DNA of 33,382 nt, taken from UBA6814 sp040753075 (GTDB taxonomy: Bacteria; Desulfobacterota; Desulfovibrionia; Desulfovibrionales; Desulfovibrionaceae). Location: contig JBFMHA010000036.1 in assembly GCA_040753075.1 (NCBI GenBank), forward strand, positions 1-33,382. The letters are read 5' to 3'. Each line of letters starts with the position of its first letter. The first letter of the stretch is position 1. Under the pieces are notes generated by a model. That model was not told where the DNA came from. It saw only the letters and a program-made list of their open reading frames with translations, and made no database searches. Below are positions 9,381 to 18,445 of the stretch, one piece after another. A program made the position numbers and the translations under genes.

Positions 9381-10523
9381 CTAGCCACGGGCCGGCCCGG
9401 CCAGGGGCAGGGTCAGGCGGAACTCCACCGCGCCGCCCTCCGTGGAAAAGCTGACGCTCCCGCCCAGGAAGCCCTCGGCCAGCAGGCGGATGCTGTACGT
9501 GCCGAGGCCCCGGCCCGGGCCCTTGGTGGAAAAGGAGCGCTTGAACACCTGGCGTGCGGCGGACTCCTCCAGTCTGCCCGGATTGCGCACGAAGAAGCGC
9601 ACCGAGTCCGGACCCGCCTCGCCGCCCAGGATCACGGCCGAGTCCGGAGGCGCGGCCTCCAGGGCGTTCTTGAGCATGTTCCCCAGGATGCGGCCGAGCA
9701 GCACCGGATCGCTCACCAGGACCGCCTCCGGAAACCCCGCCGAAACGATCTCCCTGCTCCTGGTCAGGGGGTGGCCCGCGTAGACCTGAGCCGCCCGGCG
9801 CAAGGCCTCATCGGCCCGCACCTCCTGCAGCCTGGGGACGAGCTCCCCGCGCTCCGCGGCCAGCAGGTCGCGCTGGCTGTATATCTCCTCCAGCAGGGTC
9901 AGCATGGACGCGTGCAGTTTGGCCAGGTCCTTGCCCAGGCCGTCCGGAGTCTCCTCGCTCAGGATGCCGAGCAGCCCGCAGACGCCGCCCGCGGTGTTCA
10001 GGATGTCGTGGAAGAAAAGACGCTCCAGGACGCGGCGGCGCTTCTCATGGCTCACGTCCAGCACCGAGAACACGATGAATTCCTCGCCGTCCACGACAAG
10101 GGGCGCCGAGTGAACCTCCAGGTCCAGAGCCTCCGGCCCGCTGGCCGTGACGCGCAGCATGCGGCACTCCTGGACCGCCACCCGGCCGGCCAACCCTTCC
10201 AGGATGACGCGCACCGAGCCGCACTCCCGGCAGAACTCCGTGGCGCCGCAGCCCCCGGACCTTTCCGCGGCGTGGATGCAGCCGAAGAGCTCCCCGGGCC
10301 GCCGGCCCAGAACCGGGGTCAGGTCAGCCTCCCCCAGCATGGCGCACAGGGCCTGGTTGCCGAACACCAACTGGCGGCAATGGTTGAGGACCATGACCGG
10401 ATGGGGCAGGCAGTCGGACAGGCTGGCGCAGGGCTGGCCGGCGATGTCCGCGAAGCTGCGAAGTATCTCCTCGTGCGTGACTCGCTCCGCTGGGGCGAAA
10501 CCGGTTTCGGCGCAGGAATCCAT
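9381..10523 (-). CDS. Soluble sensor histidine kinase with a four-cysteine PAS domain
   Basis: Cytoplasmic kinase of about 380 residues with no membrane segments. An N-terminal PAS domain (about 35-160) contains cysteines C82, C92, C98 and C101 in a C-x9-C-x5-C-x2-C pattern. It is followed by an H-box with HDILN (His172), an N-box NMLKNALEA, and an ATP-lid/G-box region KGPGRGLGTYSIRLLAEG. No receiver domain is attached and no response-regulator gene is adjacent. The ATG at 10523 was chosen because residues upstream in the same frame do not look like protein and run into the promoter region of the divergent kinase. The cysteines could bind a metal or iron-sulfur cluster, but that is inferred from spacing only. 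Confidence 0.85.
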   Translation of the reverse strand: MDSCAETGFAPAERVTHEEILRSFADIAGQPCASLSDCLPHPVMVLNHCRQLVFGNQALCAMLGEADLTPVLGRRPGELFGCIHAAERSGGCGATEFCRECGSVRVILEGLAGRVAVQECRMLRVTASGPEALDLEVHSAPLVVDGEEFIVFSVLDVSHEKRRRVLERLFFHDILNTAGGVCGLLGILSEETPDGLGKDLAKLHASMLTLLEEIYSQRDLLAAERGELVPRLQEVRADEALRRAAQVYAGHPLTRSREIVSAGFPEAVLVSDPVLLGRILGNMLKNALEAAPPDSAVILGGEAGPDSVRFFVRNPGRLEESAARQVFKRSFSTKGPGRGLGTYSIRLLAEGFLGGSVSFSTEGGAVEFRLTLPLAGPARG

Positions 10524-10582
10524 GGGCCGACTGTAGCCAACGTCCCGGCAGGACACAAGAAGTAACCAGACTTCCGGAACCC

Positions 10583-10611
10583 TGGACTGCCGTCTGAAAA
10601 GAATGTAAAAT
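10583..10611 (+). promoter_or_regulatory. Candidate promoter for the hybrid kinase gene
   Basis: TGGACT (10583-10588) and TAAAAT (10606-10611) are separated by exactly 17 bp in the only AT-rich stretch between the two divergent kinase genes. They lie about 50 bp ahead of the GTG at 10664. Confidence 0.45.
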
Positions 10612-10663
10612 AATAGGAATCCTTTGGGCGTCCACGGCCGCCGAAAGGACCGGGGGGGTATTC

Positions 10664-12982
<2,319 letters not shown>

Positions 12983-13193
12983 CGGGCCCGCCCTTCCCCG
13001 CCTCCCCCCGACGCCTCCAGGCGATTGCGGGGTGAACGCCCCCCGTGCGCGAAAAAGACAACGGCCGCCTTGAATCGCGTACGCGGCGCTGGCCGCGTTC
13101 CGGGACGCCATCCGATCCAGGTCGGGCCGCGGTGCGGCCGCCCGCGCCACGTTATTCCTTGACTCCACGGGAGTTCCCTGCCAGGAGGCCGCG

Positions 13194-14066
13194 GTGATCT
13201 ATCTGAAACTCGTGCTCACCATGGTCTTCTGGGGCGGCACCTTCGTGGCCGGCCGCCAGCTCGCCGGCCAGATGGGGCCCTTCTCCGCGGCCTTCCTGCG
13301 CTTCGCCATCGCCACCGCCTGCCTGCTCGCCTTTGTCCGCGCCCGGGAGGGCGGCCTGCCCAGGCTGGACCGCCGCGCCCTCCTGGGCGTGCTCCTGCTC
13401 GGGGCCACCGGGGTCTTCGCCTACAACGCCCTGTTCTTCACCGGCCTCAAGACCGTGGGCGCGGGCCGGGCCGCGGTCATCATCGCGGGCAACCCCATCC
13501 TCATCGCCCTGGGCGCGGCGCTCTTCTTCGGCGAGGGATTCACGCCGCGCAAGGCCGCGGGCATCGCCCTGTCCGTGGCCGGGGCGGCGGAGGTCATAGG
13601 CCGGGGCGACCCCCTGTCCCTGCTCAACCAGGGCCTGTCCCCGGGAGACGCGGCCATCCTGGGCTGCGTGGCCTCCTGGGTGTCCTACTCCCTGCTGGGC
13701 AAGGCAGTCATGACCCGCATCTCGCCCCTGGCCGCGGTGACCTGGTCCAGCCTGGCCGGAACCCTCCTGCTCCTGCCCCCGGCCCTGGCCGAGGGCATCG
13801 CCCCCACGGCCTACCCCCTCTCGGCCTGGGCCGGCCTGGCCTACCTGGGGGTGTGCGGCACGGTGCTCGGGTTCACCTGGTTCTACGAGGGGATCCGGGC
13901 CGTGGGGGCCTCCCGCGCCGGGGTGTTCATCAACCTGGTGCCGGTTTCGGCCGTGATCCTGGCCTTCCTGCTGCTCGGCGAGCCCGTGGACCGCAGCCTC
14001 CTGCTGGGCGGCGCCCTGGTCCTCGCCGGCGTCTGGCTCACCAACACCTCGCGCAAGGCCGCCTGA
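13194..14066 (+). CDS. EamA-family (DMT superfamily) membrane transporter
   Basis: Integral membrane protein of 290 residues with about ten helices in two EamA repeats. The first repeat begins with MVFWGGTFVAGRQLA, and the second ends in NLVPVSAVILAFLLLGEP, the typical EamA C-terminal signature. The start is GTG at 13194, supported by CAGGAGGCC a few bases upstream. Family members export amino acids or other small metabolites; the substrate here cannot be told. The 211 bp before it holds a GGCCGC/GCGGCC hairpin at about 13125-13139 but no recognised gene. Confidence 0.92.
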   Translation: MIYLKLVLTMVFWGGTFVAGRQLAGQMGPFSAAFLRFAIATACLLAFVRAREGGLPRLDRRALLGVLLLGATGVFAYNALFFTGLKTVGAGRAAVIIAGNPILIALGAALFFGEGFTPRKAAGIALSVAGAAEVIGRGDPLSLLNQGLSPGDAAILGCVASWVSYSLLGKAVMTRISPLAAVTWSSLAGTLLLLPPALAEGIAPTAYPLSAWAGLAYLGVCGTVLGFTWFYEGIRAVGASRAGVFINLVPVSAVILAFLLLGEPVDRSLLLGGALVLAGVWLTNTSRKAA

Positions 14067-14105
14067 CCCCTTGCCTGCCGCGACAGGGCGGGGTACCACA
14101 CGGAC

Positions 14106-14357
14106 ATGAACGCGACGCCGCGGATGATCGGGGGGCTGCTGTGCCTGGCCGCCGGGCTGACGCTTCTGGTCCTGCCCCAGGAGGCCGCGCCCTGGCTTCC
14201 GGGCTCCATGGGCGCAGGGGTCGTGCTGTGCGTCTCGGGGGCCATGTTCCTGATCCGGGCCTATGCGGCTCGGCAGGGAGCGCCCGGCGCCGGCGGCGCT
14301 CCGGCCAGGCCTTCCGCCCCGGCCAAGGGCAAGCGCCGGCGCGGAAAGAAGTCCTAG
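14106..14357 (+). CDS. Small two-helix membrane protein with a basic tail
   Basis: A predicted 83-residue protein of unknown function. Two hydrophobic segments (about 8-24 and 33-53) are followed by an Ala/Gly/Pro-rich stretch and a strongly basic end (KGKRRRGKKS), suggesting a cytoplasmic nucleic-acid- or lipid-facing tail. It begins 39 bp after the EamA gene and may be cotranscribed. The ribosome site is weak, so the start and even the gene itself are only moderately supported. Confidence 0.55.
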   Translation: MNATPRMIGGLLCLAAGLTLLVLPQEAAPWLPGSMGAGVVLCVSGAMFLIRAYAARQGAPGAGGAPARPSAPAKGKRRRGKKS

Positions 14358-14645
14358 GCTCCTCCCCCTCCCTCCCCCCTTGCCCCGCGCCCCGGGGCGG
14401 GATACCACCCCCGCCATGCATCACGGACTGCGCACGCTGACATGCATCGTCCGCCAGGGGACCGGACTCGCCATGCCGGCCATCGGCGGACACGCAGCGG
14501 CCTTGGCCCCAGCCTCCACTGCCCCGGGGCAAGCTCCCAACGTGGCCGCCGGGCTCCTCCTGGCCGATCCTCTCGCTGTCCACAGCCGCGCCATGCGGGG
14601 AGAAGGCTTCACCCCGATCCCGCCCCGGGACAAGAGGCGAACCCC
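14358..14645 (+). other. Region with no recognised gene before the Fic insertion
   Basis: About 290 bp of G+C-rich sequence. One open frame (14416-14649, 77 residues starting MHHGLRTLTC) is possible but matches no family I know, has no clear ribosome site and is rich in Ala/Pro as expected of chance frames in such DNA. The last bases before 14646 (AAGAGGCGAACCCC) look like the ribosome site of the truncated gene start that follows. Confidence 0.4.
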
Positions 14646-14685
14646 ATGATGGGCTACTCCCACATGGACGTGGGCTGCGCCCTGT
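14645..14685 (+). repeat. Left copy of a 41-bp direct repeat flanking the Fic gene
   Basis: Matches 16030-16070 at 40 of 41 positions (A versus C at the ninth codon region). The two copies bracket a 1,344-bp segment that contains essentially only the Fic gene. Confidence 0.9.
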
Positions 14686-14687
14686 AA
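14646..14687 (+). pseudogene. Truncated 5' end of the YdjM-like membrane protein gene
   Basis: These bases encode MMGYSHMDVGCAL and then TAA. The first 13 codons match the start of the intact gene at 16031 (MMGYSHMAVGCALW), with a single Ala/Asp difference. The reading frame is cut off exactly where the AT-rich, Fic-bearing DNA begins. I read it as the original gene start left behind when the Fic segment arrived, with the intact copy rebuilt on the far side. Confidence 0.75.
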
Positions 14688-14778
14688 AATGAACGGACAA
14701 CCGGGACATGGGACAACGGAGCATCTGCGGAAAGCCGGGGCAGGGATGTGTGCAAGGGTGATCTCCTTGTGAAAAGTA

Positions 14779-14807
14779 TTGACAGAATGCCTGACAAAAT
14801 TTATTTA
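14779..14807 (+). promoter_or_regulatory. Candidate strong promoter of the Fic gene
   Basis: A perfect TTGACA (14779-14784) is followed after 17 bp by TATTTA (14802-14807), inside a very AT-rich patch that stands out from its surroundings. The presence of the -35 box at 14779 argues against the TTG codon there being the start of the protein. Confidence 0.55.
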
Positions 14808-14866
14808 TTTTTTATATAAAAGTATGAAAAATTATGCCGGTATCTGTGTCAAAATGACTGACAAAA
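14786..14866 (+). promoter_or_regulatory. Repeated operator-like motif at the Fic promoter
   Basis: AATGCCTGACAAAA (14786-14799) recurs as AATGACTGACAAAA (14853-14866), 13 of 14 identical. The first lies between the -35 and -10 boxes and the second at the beginning of the coding region. The second also forms an inverted repeat TGTCA-N7-TGACA (14847-14863). Such an arrangement would suit autoregulation, for example by the winged-helix C-terminus of the Fic protein itself; that link is inference. Confidence 0.4.
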
Positions 14867-16008
14867 ACCTTTTCAAAAAGGTGCTCACCTTCAAGGCCGG
14901 GAACTTCCTGTTCAGCCGGAAGTACGACCGAAAAAAGCTCGCGCCCCTGCTCGCCCGCGCCCAGGCCATCTATGACTCGGTGGCGTCTCTGCCTATCTTG
15001 CCAGAGTGGTCCTCTAGGCTGGAAACGGACATCCTCCGCCGCTCCATCCACGGCACTGCGGCAATCGAAGGCAACCCCCTGGCCGAGGAGCGGGTGGGCG
15101 AACTCCTGGCCCAGGCCTCGCCCCGCGATCTGCTGGAGCGCTCCGAGCGGGAGATCCTGAACCTCAAGGCCGCCTATGAGGTGCTGACCGGGCCAACCGG
15201 CGCCGAAACACAAGCCCTTCCCGTGACCGAAGCCTACATCCGGGAGTTGAACAAAAAGATCACCCGCGGCCTGGATTCCGAGGAGCACTCGCCAGGCCGG
15301 TACCGCGACCAGCGGGTCAAGGTGGGAGACAAGGCCCACGGCGGAATCTACACCCCACCCAAGGCCAAGGCGGACATCGTCCGGCTCATGGCCGAATACG
15401 TGAAGTGGCTCAACAGCGCCGAGATGCTGGCCGAACCCACGGAGCTCCGTGCCGCCCTAGCCCACTACCACCTGGGCCTCATCCACCCCTTCGGTGACGG
15501 CAACGGCCGCGCGGCCCGCCTCCTGGAGGCGGCCATACTCACCTACAGCGGCATGCGCTACGCGCCCAAGATGCTTTCCAATTTCTACTACCGCAATATA
15601 GACGCATACTTCATCGCCTTCCGCGCAGCAGAGAGGAGCAGAAGCGGCGACCTCACTCCGTTCCTGGAATTCGTGCTGAGCGGCCTGCTCCAGTCGGTGG
15701 AGGAATTGCAACTGAACGTCCACTTCTTCATCTGCATCCTGGCCTTCCAGGCCATGGCGGACGCATTGCGCCAGTCGCGCGACATCACCCAGCGGCAGCA
15801 CGACCTGTTGCGCATCCTCATCAAGAATCCGTCACGCTCCGTCACCTTGAAGGACCTCCTGACCGACCCCCTCTTCGCCCCGCTCTACCGCCGGTCCAGC
15901 GAGCAAACCGCGAGGCGCGACCTCAAACGACTTGCCGGGCTCAAGCTCCTGGCCAAAGACGAAACCGGCCACCGCCTCAATCCCCGGGGGCTGGACCAGC
16001 AGCCATGA
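14824..16008 (+). CDS. Class II Fic-domain protein (probable AMP-transferase) with C-terminal winged helix
   Basis: A cytoplasmic Fic protein of about 394 residues that likely transfers AMP from ATP to a target protein hydroxyl. The catalytic motif HPFGDGNGRAAR is complete (His221 when counted from 14824). A class II inhibitory motif, TAAIEG, lies in the N-terminal part (Glu82), so activity should be auto-inhibited. The last 80 residues, after QRQHDLLRILI, look like a winged helix (SEQTARRDLKRLAGLKLL). I placed the start at ATG 14824; ATG 14854 is an alternative and neither has a clear ribosome site. The gene has less G+C than its neighbours, an AT-rich promoter and flanking repeats, all signs of transfer. 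No antitoxin gene is adjacent, consistent with internal inhibition. Confidence 0.88.
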   Translation: MKNYAGICVKMTDKNLFKKVLTFKAGNFLFSRKYDRKKLAPLLARAQAIYDSVASLPILPEWSSRLETDILRRSIHGTAAIEGNPLAEERVGELLAQASPRDLLERSEREILNLKAAYEVLTGPTGAETQALPVTEAYIRELNKKITRGLDSEEHSPGRYRDQRVKVGDKAHGGIYTPPKAKADIVRLMAEYVKWLNSAEMLAEPTELRAALAHYHLGLIHPFGDGNGRAARLLEAAILTYSGMRYAPKMLSNFYYRNIDAYFIAFRAAERSRSGDLTPFLEFVLSGLLQSVEELQLNVHFFICILAFQAMADALRQSRDITQRQHDLLRILIKNPSRSVTLKDLLTDPLFAPLYRRSSEQTARRDLKRLAGLKLLAKDETGHRLNPRGLDQQP

Positions 16009-16029
16009 AAACCCGCAAGGAAACCCGGC

Positions 16030-16070
16030 CATGATGGGCTACTCCCACATGGCCGTGGGCTGCGCCCTGT
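16030..16070 (+). repeat. Right copy of the 41-bp direct repeat
   Basis: This copy forms the start codon region of the intact YdjM-like gene. It begins 21 bp after the Fic stop codon, so the transferred DNA ends essentially at the gene boundary. Confidence 0.9.
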
Positions 16071-16537
16071 GGGCCGGGGTGCGGGCGCTCATTCCCGGAC
16101 CGCCGGGCAGCCTGCCCGCGGAGCTGGGCCTGGCCGCCCTGGGCAGCCTGCTGCCGGACATCGACGAGCCGCAGAGCCTCATCGGCCGCCGTCTGGGCTT
16201 CATCGCCTGGCCCATCAAGCTCGTGTTCGGCCACCGCGGCTTCACCCACTCCCTCGTGGCCCTGGGCCTGACCCTGGCCGGCCTGGCCGCGGCCGCGGGA
16301 TCGGGAATCCTGCCGCCGGCCGGAGCCGCGGCCTTCTGGGTGGGATACGCCGGGCACCTGGCCGGCGACGGCCTGACCATCTCGGGCGTGCCTCTGTTCT
16401 GGCCCTCGGAAACCCGGGTGCGCGCGCCGCTCACCTTCGCCACCGGCGGGGTGGTGGAGCACCTGCTGGTGGCCGGCCTGGCCGCGCTCCTGGGCTGGAC
16501 CCTGCGCGGGTACTGGCCCCTGCCCCCGCTGCGCTGA
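16031..16537 (+). CDS. YdjM/DUF457-type membrane-bound metal-dependent hydrolase
   Basis: Integral membrane protein of 168 residues with about four helices. Conserved polar motifs typical of the family are seen in order: GYSHMAVG near the start, LLPDIDEPQS, GHRGFTHSL, and GYAGHLAGDGLT with GVPLFWP. The His and Asp residues are those thought to bind a metal in YdjM-like proteins. The substrate is not established for the family. The ATG at 16031 is supported by AAGGAAAC upstream and by the matching truncated copy at 14646. It may be cotranscribed with the Fic gene upstream and the small acidic-tailed protein downstream. Confidence 0.87.
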   Translation: MMGYSHMAVGCALWAGVRALIPGPPGSLPAELGLAALGSLLPDIDEPQSLIGRRLGFIAWPIKLVFGHRGFTHSLVALGLTLAGLAAAAGSGILPPAGAAAFWVGYAGHLAGDGLTISGVPLFWPSETRVRAPLTFATGGVVEHLLVAGLAALLGWTLRGYWPLPPLR

Positions 16538-16588
16538 GCAGGGATGACGCGGGCCGGCCCTTCTGGCAAGATGGCCCCGGAGGTTGCC

Positions 16589-16921
16589 ATGCGGGGAAGA
16601 CTCGTACGCGTCCTGGCCGGAGTGGCCGCGTTCCTCACCGGCTACGCCATGCAGGAGAACGGCATCGACCCGTTCGACGGTTTTTCCGACCCCCGGGTGC
16701 TGGGCCTGCTCCTGGAGGCCCTGGGCATCCTGCTCCTGCTCTCCCCGCTCCTCGGCCGCCGCCGCCTGCCCGAAGCACGCCCCCCCCGCATCCGTCGCGA
16801 ACACGTTCATCCCCCCTGCTGCGAGGATGACGAAGACGAGGACGCGCGCGTCGAGAAGCCCCGCCCCGACGACCCCGCCGACCATGTCTGGGACGACGAG
16901 GAAGACGAGAAAAAGCGGTAG
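16589..16921 (+). CDS. Small membrane protein with an acidic tail, unknown function
   Basis: About 110 residues. The N-terminus RGRLVRVLAGVAAFLTGYAM and a second hydrophobic stretch (VLGLLLEALGILLLLSPLLG) suggest two membrane helices. The C-terminal half is highly charged, with CCEDDEDEDAR and DDEEDEKKR. I chose ATG 16589 because CCGGAGGTTGCC precedes it; upstream ATGs at 16571 and an ACG-rich stretch from 16544 lack a ribosome site. It starts 51 bp after the YdjM-like gene and is probably in its transcript. No family recognised. Confidence 0.65.
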   Translation: MRGRLVRVLAGVAAFLTGYAMQENGIDPFDGFSDPRVLGLLLEALGILLLLSPLLGRRRLPEARPPRIRREHVHPPCCEDDEDEDARVEKPRPDDPADHVWDDEEDEKKR

Positions 16922-16934
16922 GCCCAGCGTGCGG

Positions 16935-17023
16935 GGAGGTTGGCGCCCCTGTGGTGCGAACCTCCGCCGCCGAGCGCTCCGGTCAGTCCGCACCGTCTGG
17001 AATGTCCTCCACCCGACGGTGCG
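16935..17023. terminator. Two hairpins between convergent genes
   Basis: The first hairpin has 7-bp arms GGAGGTT (16935-16941) and AACCTCC (16959-16965), extended inside by five more pairs after one mismatch. The second has perfect 9-bp arms CGCACCGTC (16989-16997) and GACGGTGCG (17015-17023). They sit between the stop at 16921 (plus strand) and the LysR stop at 17030 (minus strand). Neither has a T-run, so a termination role for both strands is inferred from position. Confidence 0.5.
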
Positions 17024-17029
17024 ATTCCC

Positions 17030-17929
17030 CTAGGCCCCGCCCTGCTCCGCGAAGAACTGCCGCGCCGCGGCCGTGAAGGCCCGGGCCGCAGGGGAGGGAT
17101 CGCGGTCCGCATTGCGGGCCAGGAGCACCGGAACGTCCAGGCGGCCGTCCGCCCAGTCCAGGGCCTCCAGTTCGCCCCGGGCCGCCTCGGCCTCCAGGGC
17201 GAAATCCGGCGCGAACCCCACCCCCAGGCCCGCGGCCACGCACCGCTTGACCAACTCCAGGGAGCCGCACTCCACCACCCCGGAGGGCCTGACCCCGGCC
17301 GCCAGAATCGCCTGCTCCAGGCCGCGCCGCAGGCCCCACACGTGCGGGGTGAGCACCAGGTCCCGGCCGGCCAGGCCCGCGGCCCCCACCCGCCCCCGAC
17401 CCGCCAGGTCCGAACCCGGCGCGGCCATCACCCTCAGGTGCGCCCGACCCAGCACTTCCACCGAGAGCCCGGGATCCAGGTCCGCCTCGCCCAGGATCAG
17501 GGCCAGGTCCGTGGCCCCCTGCCGCAGATCCCGGCCCAGGCCCAGTCCCGAGGCCGTGAGCAGGGTCAGCCGCACCGCGGCGAAGCCCCGCCGGAACCGG
17601 GCCAGCACCGCGGGCAGGCAGTGCAGCCCCAGCGTCTCGGAAATGCGCACGCACAACTCGCCCGGGGCCGCCCCGCCAGCCCCCAGGCAGGACCGGGCCT
17701 CGGCCGCCAGGTCGGCCATGCGCCGGGCGTGGGGGAGCAGCCTCCGGCCCGCCTCGGTGAGCAGAACCCGCCGGCCCAGGCGCTCGAACAGGGCCGCGCC
17801 CAATTCCTCCTCCAGGGCCTTGACCTGGGCCGACACCGTGGAGGGCGCATAGTGCAGGGCCTCGGCCGCCCGCCGGAAGGAGAGCCGGCCGGCCACCGCC
17901 AGGAAGGTCTGCAGATGGGTCAGGTCCAT
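17030..17929 (-). CDS. LysR-family transcriptional regulator
   Basis: Regulator of 299 residues. The N-terminal winged helix-turn-helix (MDLTHLQTFLAVAGRLSF then RRAAEALHYAPSTVSAQV) is followed by the linker helix (KALEEELGAALFERLGRR) and a C-terminal effector-binding domain (about 90-295), all of normal length. The ATG at 17929 is set by the family N-terminus. It is divergent from the AhpD-like and TauE genes, the classic arrangement in which a LysR protein controls its neighbours. An inverted repeat with a T-N11-A core lies directly upstream. The effector is unknown; a sulfonate or organosulfur compound is a guess from the TauE neighbour. Confidence 0.92.
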   Translation of the reverse strand: MDLTHLQTFLAVAGRLSFRRAAEALHYAPSTVSAQVKALEEELGAALFERLGRRVLLTEAGRRLLPHARRMADLAAEARSCLGAGGAAPGELCVRISETLGLHCLPAVLARFRRGFAAVRLTLLTASGLGLGRDLRQGATDLALILGEADLDPGLSVEVLGRAHLRVMAAPGSDLAGRGRVGAAGLAGRDLVLTPHVWGLRRGLEQAILAAGVRPSGVVECGSLELVKRCVAAGLGVGFAPDFALEAEAARGELEALDWADGRLDVPVLLARNADRDPSPAARAFTAAARQFFAEQGGA

Positions 17930-17933
17930 GACT

Positions 17934-17950
17934 GTTCGGATTCCTCGAAC
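17934..17950. promoter_or_regulatory. Probable LysR operator
   Basis: GTTCG-N7-CGAAC is a 17-bp inverted repeat containing a T-N11-A core, a few bases upstream of the LysR start. A second repeat, GATTC-N4-GAATC, is at 17965-17978. Both lie in the divergent intergenic region where an autorepressing LysR protein would bind. Confidence 0.55.
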
Positions 17951-18036
17951 TGATGGTTCACAACGATTCGCTTGAATCCGGATGATGCCCCAGAGTATGC
18001 ATGAACGCAATATCGACAGGCATCCGCCAACTGTTC

Positions 18037-18048
18037 TTCGCATGCGAA
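18037..18048. promoter_or_regulatory. 12-bp perfect palindrome before the AhpD-like gene
   Basis: TTCGCATGCGAA directly precedes the ribosome site (AAGGAGGAC) of the gene at 18062. It may be an operator or an mRNA element; no regulator is assigned. Confidence 0.35.
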
Positions 18049-18061
18049 CAAGGAGGACCCC

Positions 18062-18445
18062 ATGCCCGCATCCGACGACCTGCGCGCCCTGGCCCGGCAG
18101 CGCAAGCTGGCCCACAGGCAGTTCCTGGACCTGGGCTCCGGGACCTACGCCGCATTCCTGGAGATGGAGCGCGCCGCCTACCGGGACGGAGCCCTGCCCC
18201 GCTCGGCCAAGGAGCTCATCGCGGTGGGCGTCTCGGTGGTCCTGGACTGCCGCTCCTGCATGCAGTGGCACATCGGCCAGGCCGCGGCCGCTGGCGCGAC
18301 CCTGCGCCAGGTGCTGGAGGCCGTGGAGGTGGGCATGGAGATGGGCGGCGGCCCGGCCACGGTCTCTGCCCGCTTCGCCCTGGAGGCCATGGCCGAGGCC
18401 TTCGGTCCCGAGGCCATGGCCGCGGAAGCCGGCCGGCCCGCGTGA
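18062..18445 (+). CDS. AhpD-like carboxymuconolactone decarboxylase family protein
   Basis: Small all-helical protein of 127 residues in the CMD/AhpD family. The redox motif C63-R-S-C66 followed by H70 (DCRSCMQWHIGQA) is the CxxC-xxx-H signature of AhpD-type proteins, which act as thiol peroxidase partners, and differs from true decarboxylases. AAGGAGGAC precedes the ATG. Its stop overlaps the GTG of the TauE-like gene (GTGA), so the two are translationally coupled and likely controlled by the divergent LysR protein. Confidence 0.9.
   Translation: MPASDDLRALARQRKLAHRQFLDLGSGTYAAFLEMERAAYRDGALPRSAKELIAVGVSVVLDCRSCMQWHIGQAAAAGATLRQVLEAVEVGMEMGGGPATVSARFALEAMAEAFGPEAMAAEAGRPA

Noticed and set aside
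10493..10523. A -35/-10 promoter (TTGTGT and TACAGT, 17 bp apart) ending at the start of the soluble kinase
   Set aside because: It would leave almost no leader RNA, and the boxes could be chance matches.
14416..14649. A 77-residue open frame starting MHHGLRTLTC
   Set aside because: No recognised family, no ribosome site, and composition as expected by chance in G+C-rich DNA; reported only as a gene-free region.
14645..16070. An insertion sequence around the Fic gene
   Set aside because: No transposase and no terminal inverted repeats are visible; the repeats are direct and match gene coding sequence.
16544..16588. An extended start for the small acidic-tailed membrane protein
   Set aside because: The residues before the ATG at 16589 have no ribosome site, while CCGGAGGTTGCC directly precedes 16589.
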